A DNA stretch of 64,000 nucleotides from Apostichopus japonicus (Eukaryota > Echinodermata > Holothuroidea > Aspidochirotida > Stichopodidae). Position 1 is the stretch's first letter. Each line of letters starts with the position of its first letter. Made by a program: the position numbers and the translations under genes. Shown here one piece after another: positions 57,101-64,000 of the stretch. The notes beneath the pieces were generated by a model. The model was not told where the DNA came from. It saw only the letters and a list, made by a program, of their open reading frames with translations, and did not search any database. The stretch spans positions 10,331,001 through 10,395,000 of the forward strand of contig NC_092562.1 in assembly GCF_037975245.1 (NCBI RefSeq). The letters are read 5' to 3'.

Positions 57101-60100
57101 GGAAAACAATGATATGGATACTAATAGCAACTTCGGCCTCAAATCCCGTAAATGCCCACCCCAAGTTGCGGATATGAAAGAATTTGAGCATGACCTCCTT
57201 CACATGGTTGAAAACATTCAATTTAGAAATTGCAATGACCCTTTCCAATCAAAACTTAGGCGAGACTTAAAGACTATCAATTCATCAAACAAAACACTGG
57301 TTTCTGCTGACAAAACGAGGAACATCTACAAAATGAACACCGACAACTACAGAAAATTGTTAAAGGAAAATATAACGCAAAAATATTATTATTATTATTA
57401 TTATTATTTAGGTTTACAGTCTTGTTCAGGACCAAGGCTCTCTCGCACGACTTTACAACTTAACCCTGGTCATTGGTAACTTGTCACACCTACACACCAA
57501 AGTGTGCACAGTTCAATCAATCTCTCCTGGGGCACCACAGTGCACCACAACCACGTGTCCCCCGGGGGACTTCCCATAGGGTGCAGACACAAACCGGCGC
57601 ACTCAACTATATTACAAGTTACCTCGCAAGTCCCCATTTATACACCTGGGTGAAGAGAGGCAATGGAGATAAAGTGCCTTGCCCAAGAACACAACGCAAT
57701 GATCTGGCCAGGACTCGAACCTGTAATCCTTAGATCACAAGTCCACTGCCTTAACCACTTGACTACAACGCCCTTGACCGTACCGTTACAAATATTAACA
57801 ACAAGCTTATAACAATCGCCAAGGAGCTTCAGATAGACAACAGAATATCACCTATGGAGGAGAAACAGGCTTTTATCACCCTTAAAGACCATAAAGACAA
57901 CTTCAATAACAACCCAACTTGCCGTCTCATCAATCCCGCCAAATTGGAAATGGGAAAGGTCAGCAAGGTCATCCTTGAAAGCATAAACGAAACTATCCGT
58001 AAAGCCAGCAAAGCCAACCAATGGAGAAGTACCGGGGAGGTCATCCGATGGTTTGAGAACGTACAAAGCAAAGCTACTAAAACATTTTTAGTCTTCGACA
58101 TTGTCGACTATTACCCGTCCATCTCCAAACCCCTCCTTTCTGAGGTTATTACATGGGCCAGGCAGTACACAAGCATTTCCCGGTCGGACATCGACGCCAT
58201 ATACCACTCCAGAAAATCCCTTTTGTTTGATAATGGCAAACCGTGGCAAAAACGAGATACCAACAGCTGTGTTGACGTCACCATGGGGAGTTTTGATGGT
58301 GCAGAGGTCTGCGAGTTGGTTGGCTTGTACATTTTAGACAGCCTTAAACAGAAATTTAGCAACGAAAGCATTGGACTCTATCGCGACGACGGGCTCGCAG
58401 TCTTTGACGCTAAATCAGGAAGGGAGATGAATAAGCTGAGGAAAAGCTTCATACAGACATTTAAATCTTTTGGATTAAAGATCACTATCACATCAAACCT
58501 CAAAATTGTCGACTACCTCGACGTCACTCTTGACCTGAACTCTGGCCAGTCCCAACCATACAAGAAACCAGGAGACCAACCATCATACGTGAACGCCAAT
58601 TCCAACCACCCCCTAACATCATCAAACACATACCAGCAACAATCAGCAAAAGACTATCTGAACTATCATCTAGCAAACATGCTTTTGACAGCGCCTCCCC
58701 CACCTACACTGAAGCCCTGAAGGCCTGCGGCTACAACGAAGAGATCACATACACAGAAACCGCACAACACCAACCAGCCAAACAAAAGCGCCGCCACCGA
58801 AATACGATTTGGTTTAACCCACCCTGCAGTAAAAATGTTAAAAGCAACGTTGGAGGATCTTTTCTGAGGCTCATTTCAAAGCACTTCCCCCCATCACACA
58901 GATATCACAAAATATTCAACCGTAACAATGTCAAAATCAGTTATAGCTGCATGAACAACATCAAGTCAATAATAACAGCACACAACTCAAGGAACCTCGC
59001 AATGGCCAACCCTCCAAACCCTACAAAAGAATGCAATTGCAGGAACCCAAGTGACTGCCCCCTGGCAGGGAAATGCTTATCCGCCGCAATTGTGTACAAG
59101 GCAGAAGTTCATCACAATGACACTACCAACTCATACATCGGCATGTGCGGTGGCCCATTCAAGGTAAGGTACAACAACCACACAAAATCTTTTCGAAACA
59201 AAATCTACGCCAAGGAAACAGAAATATCCAAATTTATTTGGGACTTGAAGGATAAAGGGGTAGGTTATGAAATTGAGTGGTCAATCCCCAAGCATTCCAA
59301 CACCCTACTTAGCGGCACCACACAATGCAGCCTATATATATATATATATAGATATATATAATAAAAAAAATTAAAAAATTGTTGTTAACAACAAGTTGCC
59401 TATAATTGTTGTTGGTTGAATCATGAGCTCCAGGGTTAAATGTACTATATCTACGCAAACATATAAAGAGAAAGATAATTCCCTCAGTGTACATGTCAGG
59501 ATTTGCAGATTATGACCATTAAGAAATGAAGGCTTCTAACAATTTTTAAATTTTCGTATTCTAAATCAGAAAAGTTTTTCGATAACTTTGTCAACTGTTG
59601 GTTACTTGTCCACCAGTCGGGAAGACAATGAGAACTGTCTTTTGGGTGGTACTGAATGACCAGACCAAGGCACCTGATCTGGCCAGATAGAGCTTGCTAG
59701 ACTGGTTCCCCTTGGCAGGCTACGGTATAGTTGAGCGCCAATGGCGTGGGAAAATGCATAAGTAATTTGTCCAGAAAGTAAGGAGTTCCCGATGTAAGTC
59801 TCAAGGTCTGCAACTGTCTTTTGAAATACGTGCATGGTTGATCAAAGGTCATATTCAATGTGGCTCGTTTATTCATGTTGTATGTCCAAACATTTCCAGA
59901 ATAGAATCAGTTTACAGGTTTTGCACAAAACATGTCTTCTTTAACTGAACACTGGTAGGAAGAGCAATACGGTCGTGTTTTCTCTTTCTTTTTCTCTTCG
60001 TTCTACGATGTGACAATGCAAAGAACTGCCTTAAGAACCAATGGTATGCTGTGAGTCTTAGCACCCCATATACCATATTTACTCACCACACAGGACCTAT

Positions 60101-61384
60101 CTGGACCATTCCAACATTTAAGGCCACCTGCATACTTCATCTCAATATTTATAATCCTCAGGGCCACTCCACTTGAACTTAAGAACCAATGATATGCTGT
60201 GAGTCTTAGCACCCCATATACCATATTTACTCACCACACAGGACCTATCTGGACCATTCCAACATTTAAGGCCACCTGTATACTTCATCCCACTATATTT
60301 ATTATCTGCAGGGCCACTCCACTCAAACTTAAGAACCAATGGCATGCTGTGAGTCTTAGCACCCATATACCATATTTACTCACCACACAGGACCTATCTG
60401 GACCATTCCAACATTTAAGGCCACCCGTATACTTCATCTCACTATATTTATTGTCTGCAGGGCCACTCCACTCGCCCCATTTTCTGCAAAGCAAAAGGAT
60501 AGGATATATTTAAAAATGAAGTGAGAATAAATCATGTGTAATGAAGACATACCTTCCATGAGGATCTAAGAACAGATAAAACTTAAAATATACTGAACGA
60601 ACTCTTAAAACACAAACAAATAACAAATAAACAAACAAGAAAACAATGAAGTATCTAAAAAAAAAGAAGCAAATCCTCTGCCAACTTTTAAAGTGTCTGC
60701 AGAGCTATTTCAGAACCTAATAAAGAAGACCGTTAAGGGGGAAATATTTGCAAACTGTCACTCATTTCTGTTGTAAAATTGTTCACCGGTTAGTGTATTC
60801 TGAGGCGAGTTCATGGAAAACCAATGTACAGCATTTTTAAGCTGAAACTGTTTTTTTTTTCGGTAAGACCAAAAAATTATATTGATTGCTTTTTAAACAG
60901 ATTGCATGCCTATATTTTTCCTTTAATAGTATCCTAGACTGGACTCTACAGTTAGATAGCTGGAAAAAGTTTGACCCGACCAAAACCTTTCAAAATGTTG
61001 GAGTTGCCCTGAAAGGTTTTGTGAAAGATGGAGATGGTTAAGAAACTTGAAGGTCCTGCTTTGTAAAAACAATTAAGCTTCTTTCCTTGTACTATTTCTT
61101 TATCGATCCGTGGTACCGTGCAAACAGTTTCTATGTCAGTTTATGGTTACGGTTCTACACGGTTTCATAGAAGTTTCATCATGGCCCTGCCACCACTGCC
61201 GCGGGTAACGTCCAGGAAATACCGGTTACGTACTAAATCTGGTGTTGGAATGCAACCAGCCGTTCTACAGCTTACACCGATAAGATGGTAAAAGCAGATA
61301 TTGTCGTACCCTAAAGATGTCTCTGAACCGCCTGATTTTGATCTCTGAGATGCTTTGTCAAAGGCACACAGCTTATAGGTGTAC
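54107..61384 (-). CDS. PRKCSH: Glucosidase II subunit beta (PRKCSH), last three exons
   Basis: This is the regulatory beta subunit of ER glucosidase II, which trims glucose from N-glycans; its C-terminal MRH lectin domain binds mannose. Exons in transcript order: 61384-61310 (YTYKLCAFDKASQRSK to GGSETSLG), 60483-60384 (KWGEWSGPADNKYSEMKYTG to GPDRSCV), 54256-54107 (VKLKCGKENQLMGASEPERC to DGHDEL, stop TGA). Phases match (2 then 0). The human protein has the same order, LCPF..GGSPTSLG, then W..GP..KFSAMKYEQG..CW.GPNRS, then LCGKE..EPSRCEY, ending HDEL, the KDEL-receptor retrieval signal. Conserved MRH cysteines and the E-x-x-C-x-Y segment are present. Upstream exons lie beyond the right edge. 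The last intron (60383-54257) is swollen to 6.1 kb by nested retroelements and carries decayed copies of the MRH exon. Confidence 0.95.
54708..55445. mobile_element. Diverged relative of the 18886 TTAA element
   Basis: The left end is TTAA followed by AAGG. Internally, motifs parallel the 18886-19292 element (GGTCGAAACCACATCTTCAT, GATGACATCACAGACC, GGGTTCTTCAACTAACTGTG). The right end stops at a TA tract without a matching TTAA. It carries a 136-bp insert (55065-55200). Confidence 0.5.
55065..55200. mobile_element. 136-bp MITE nested in the older TTAA element
   Basis: The ends CAGGGATGAGC and GCTCATGCCTG are inverse with 10 of 11 matches. ATAAAA flanks both sides (55059-55064 and 55201-55206). 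The CAGGGATG start is shared with the 53522 element. Non-coding, inserted in the last PRKCSH intron. Confidence 0.75.
55471..56960 (+). pseudogene. DIRS-like retrotransposon fragment: gag plus broken reverse transcriptase
   Basis: An open frame from the TA junction at 55471 to 56327 gives a roughly 285-residue gag-like protein with an Arg/Pro-rich tail (RPRPFRPRENKP); its first ATG is at 55540. The overlapping next frame (from 56322) begins a DIRS-type RT: QVGGILTNFTQQWESIGGDK and WVLDTVKHGYRIEI. After frameshifts near 56580 and 56690 come KPLNSKYIRPKHFRMETLNL and MWAATVDLRDAYLHIMVHKD, then RFLTFRY. The order (WVLDTV.GY, NLKPLN, FRMETL, DLRDAYLHI) is that of DIRS1 RTs. RNase H, methyltransferase and tyrosine recombinase domains are absent. 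GC content (about 57%) is far above the flanks, suggesting recent arrival. Confidence 0.85.
56974..59334 (+). pseudogene. Reverse transcriptase with C-terminal GIY-YIG-like domain (Penelope-like type), disrupted
   Basis: The ATG at 56974 starts MDRLNLNYSLKNIPIPS, the usual N-terminus of a large animal family of RT proteins. A one-base shift near 57023 leads to KRMRWKAFFFDRD and KCPPQVADMKEFEHD. A SINE (57385-57773) then splits the frame. The RT resumes with FITLKDHKDNFNNNPTCRLI, TFLVFDIVDYYPSI, VTMGSFDGAEVCELVG and the catalytic box GLYRDDGLAV. A missing base in a C-run near 58609-58613 shifts the frame again. Downstream are IWFNPPCSKNV, a Cys cluster (CNCRNPSDCPLAGKC) and NSYIGMCGGPFKVRYNNHTK, which fits a GIY-YIG nuclease core. 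The 3' end is cut at a TA tract. The Penelope-like assignment is by RT plus GIY-YIG architecture. Confidence 0.82.
57385..57773 (-). mobile_element. tRNA-headed SINE inside the RT gene
   Basis: On the minus strand the head GGGCGTTGTAGTCAAGTGG has an A-box-like TAGTCAAGTGG, and CAGGTTCGAGTCCTG is a B box with a four-pair T stem. The body contains TTGGGCAAGGCACTTTATCT and CCAGGTGTATAAATGGGGAC, a block I recall from SINEs of many marine invertebrates. The 3' tail is (AAT)n (57387-57408 on the plus strand as ATT). It interrupts the RT frame between ENITQKY and the segment leading to KELQIDNR. Confidence 0.8.
59335..60030. other. Intron sequence between RT element and exon copies
   Basis: TA tract at 59335-59361, then unique AT-rich DNA. 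A 77-codon minus-strand frame at 59602-59835 has no recognised homology and no splice context. I see nothing else. Confidence 0.5.
60037..60333 (-). repeat. Two decayed tandem copies of the PRKCSH MRH exon and its donor
   Basis: A unit of about 149 bp (most of the exon, the donor gtgagtaaatatgg, and 45 bp of intron ending TTGGTTCTTAAG) is repeated with donors at 60234 and 60086, spaced like the true exon's donor at 60383. The middle copy keeps its reading frame internally but lacks the first codons; entry at the TTCTTAAG junction would be out of phase and soon stop. The last copy has a TGA inside it (TATTGA) and a substituted GPAD segment. These look like non-functional pseudo-exons. Confidence 0.85.
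60384..60483 (-). other. PRKCSH: PRKCSH functional MRH exon
   Basis: The 100-nt exon has acceptor ttttgctttgcag|AAAATGG and donor TGTGTG|gtgagt. It joins in frame to SLG upstream and VKLKC downstream. It is the only one of three tandem copies with the 5' part (KWGE) and a strong acceptor. Confidence 0.93.
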
Positions 61385-61861
61385 CTGAAATATACAAAGA
61401 TACATAAACAATTTAAAGCAGTGTTCAGAAAAAATGAAGTCAGATTATAGTAACATTTTTAACATATCAGCAATAAATGTTCATGAGGTCTTAGCAGATA
61501 TTGCCTGCCCACCTCGATCCTAACCAACCCTAAATAAAAATAAAAAGAGAGTATCAGTCAAAGTCTGATCTAACTTCTTATACAGTACCACTAATACCTC
61601 CCCCCCCCCCCTAACACCTTCTCTCCGTGTAAAGTAATGGCCCATCTATTATAAGGTAACCCTTCTCCACCAATCAAATTTCAGGTTACATCCCAGACAT
61701 TAAGTCCCTAGTTACGCTACCATACTTCGGATTATGATCCAGCTCCGAATCCCCAGTAACATAGCTTTAGTTGAGCTCAACATGTCAGTGTGACATGTAT
61801 AAAGTAAGTCAGTCATACCAATAGGCCCTTCCCTATTAATTTGTGGTTCCAACCAAATATA

Positions 61862-64000
61862 CCTCTCTTCCTTGGTGGACATACCACTAGGCCTTCCATA
61901 ATGAATTCTTGTTTACCACAGTACACTAACACTTCCTTGGTGGACATACCACTAGGCCTTCCATAATGAATTCTTGTTCAACACAGTACACTAACACTTC
62001 CTTGGTGGACATACCACTAGGCCTTCCATAATGAATTCTTGTTCAACACAGTACACTAACACTTCCTTGGTGGACATACCACTAGGCCTTCAATAATGAA
62101 TTCTTGTTCAACACAATACACTAACACTTCCTTGGTGGACATACCACTAGGCCTTCCATAATGAATTCTTGTTCACCACAGTACACTAACACTTCCTTGG
62201 TGGACATACCACTAGGCCTTCCATAATGAATTCTTGTTTACCACAGTACACTAACACTTCCTTGGTGGACATACCACTAGGCCTTCCATAATGAATTCTT
62301 GTTCAACACAGTACACTAACACTTCCTTGGTGGACATACCACTAGGCCTTCCATAATGAATTCTTGTTCAACACAGTACACTAACACTTCCTTGGTGAAC
62401 ATACCACTAGGCCTTCCATAATGAATTCTTGTTCACCACAGTACACTAACACTTCCTTGGTGGACATACCACTAGGCCTTCCATAATGAATTCTTGTTCA
62501 ACACAGTACACTAACACTTCCTGGTGGACATACCACTAGGCCTTCCATAATGAATTCTTGTTCACCATAGAACACAAACACTTCCTTGGTGGACATACCA
62601 CTAGGCCTTCCATAATGAATTCTTGTTTACCACAGTACACTAACACTTCCTTGGTGGACATACCACTAGGCCTTCCATAATGAATTCTTGTTCAACACAG
62701 TACACTAACACTTCCTTGGTGGACATACCACCAGGCCTTCATAATGAATTCTTGTTCACCACAGTACACTAACACTTCCTGGTGGACATACCACTAGGCC
62801 TTCCATAATGAATTCTTGTTCACCATAGAACACTAACACTTCCTTGGTGGACATACCACCAGGCCTTCCATAATGAATTCTTGTTTACCACAGTACACTA
62901 ACACTTCCTTGGTGAACATACCACTAGGCCTTCCATAATGAATTCTTGTTCAACACAGTACACTAACACTTCCTTGGTGGACATACAACTAGGCCTTCCA
63001 TAATGAATTCTTGTTCAACACAGTACACTAACACTTCCTGGTGGACATACCACTAGGCCTTCCATAATGAATTCTTGTTCACCATAGAACACAAACAATT
63101 CCTTGGTGGACATACCACTAGGCCTTCCATAATGAATTCTTGTTTACCACAGTACACTAACACTTCCTTGGTGGACATACCACTAGGCCTTCAATAATGA
63201 ATTCTTGTTCAACACAGTACACTAACACTTCCTTGGTGGACATACCACTAGGCCTTCCATAATGAATTCTTGTTCACCACAGTACACTAACACTTCCTTG
63301 GTGGACATACCACTAGGCCTTCCATAATGAATTCTTGTTTACCACAGTACACTAACACTTCCTTGGTGGACATACCACTAGGCCTTCCATAATGAATTCT
63401 TGTTCAACACAGTACACTAACACTTCCTTGGTGGACATACCACTAGGCCTTCCATAATGAATTCTTGTTCAACACAGTACACTAACACTTCCTTGGTGAA
63501 CATACCACTAGGCCTTCCATAATGAATTCTTGTTCACCACAGTACACTAACACTTCCTTGGTGGACATACCACTAGGCCTTCCATAATGAATTCTTGTTC
63601 AACACAGTACACTAACACTTCCTGGTGGACATACCACTAGGCCTTCCATAATGAATTCTTGTTCACCATAGAACACAAACAATTCCTTGGTGGACATACC
63701 ACTAGGCCTTCCATAATGAATTCTTGTTTACCACAGTACACTAACACTTCCTTGGTGGACATACCACTAGGCCTTCCATAATGAATTCTTGTTCAACACA
63801 GTACACTAACACTTCCTTGGTGGACATACCACCAGGCCTTCCATAATGAATTCTTGTTCACCACAGTACACTAACACTTCCTGATGGACATACCACTAGG
63901 CCTTCCATAATGAATTCTTGTTCACCATAGAACACTAACACTTCCTTGGTGGACATACCACTAGGCCTTCCATAATGAATTCTTGTTTACCACAGTACAC
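61862..64000. repeat. 65-bp satellite with ~1.1-kb higher-order repeat
   Basis: About 33 copies of a 65-bp unit (CTTCCTTGGTGGACATACCA, CTAGGCCTTCCATAATGAAT, TCTTGTTCAACACAGTACAC, TAACA), continuing past the right edge. Variants recur in a fixed order: GTGAACATA at 62395 and 63497, GTTCACCATAGAACACAAAC at 62560 and 63661, CTTCAATAATG at 62089 and 63190. All point to a period of about 1101 bp, or 17 monomers. Every intact monomer has GAATTC. It lies in a PRKCSH intron or upstream of it. Confidence 0.93.

Noticed and set aside
59602-59835. 77-codon minus-strand frame in the PRKCSH intron
   Set aside because: No homology recognised and no in-phase splice sites to the flanking PRKCSH exons.
60199-60513. 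104-codon plus-strand frame over the PRKCSH exon copies
   Set aside because: Antisense of the triplicated exon.

Overview
The window is animal nuclear DNA: genes split by GT-AG introns, AT-rich introns, and many satellites, TA microsatellites and decayed transposons. The four genes are conserved animal genes. The repeat content (a DIRS-type element, an RT plus GIY-YIG element, tRNA-headed SINEs, CR1/L2-like LINEs and many small DNA-transposon derivatives) suggests a marine invertebrate. An echinoderm is my best guess, but that is inference; no sequence here proves the species.

Layout. (1) 141-249 (-) is the first coding exon of an ARMC7 homologue; the rest lies off the left edge. (2) 1781-22294 (+) is a complete AMP-activated protein kinase alpha subunit gene (PRKAA) in 15 coding exons. 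The exons sum to 1599 nt, or 532 residues, with every splice phase matching. It lies head-to-head with ARMC7. (3) 22295-32556 is a gene-poor convergent intergenic region. (4) 32557-44899 (-) is a homologue of human C19orf44 (DUF4614 family) in six coding exons, 1953 nt or 650 residues, with phases matching throughout. Its last intron holds a 15-copy, 164-bp tandem array in which each unit carries tRNA-type Pol III A and B boxes. (5) 44900-54106 is intergenic, with LINE remnants, a perfect 28-bp hairpin and several short terminal-inverted-repeat elements. (6) 54107-61384 (-) holds the last three exons of PRKCSH (glucosidase II beta), ending in the ER-retrieval signal HDEL. One intron contains a composite of a truncated DIRS-like element, a frameshifted RT/GIY-YIG element and a SINE, bounded by TA tracts. 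Next to the MRH exon are two decayed tandem copies of that exon. (7) 61.86 kb to the right edge is a 65-bp satellite with a roughly 1.1-kb higher-order period.

The genes do not form a pathway or operon. AMPK alpha is an energy-sensing kinase, PRKCSH acts in ER glycoprotein quality control, and ARMC7 and C19orf44 are poorly characterised. The most interesting non-genic signals are: a dispersed three-copy repeat that can fold like the small hammerhead ribozymes known from Penelope-like elements; the tRNA-like tandem array; a 1.48-kb element with perfect 15-bp terminal inverted repeats and an 8-bp target duplication in a PRKAA intron; and a 656-bp element with iterated 10-11-mers in opposite orientations at its two ends.
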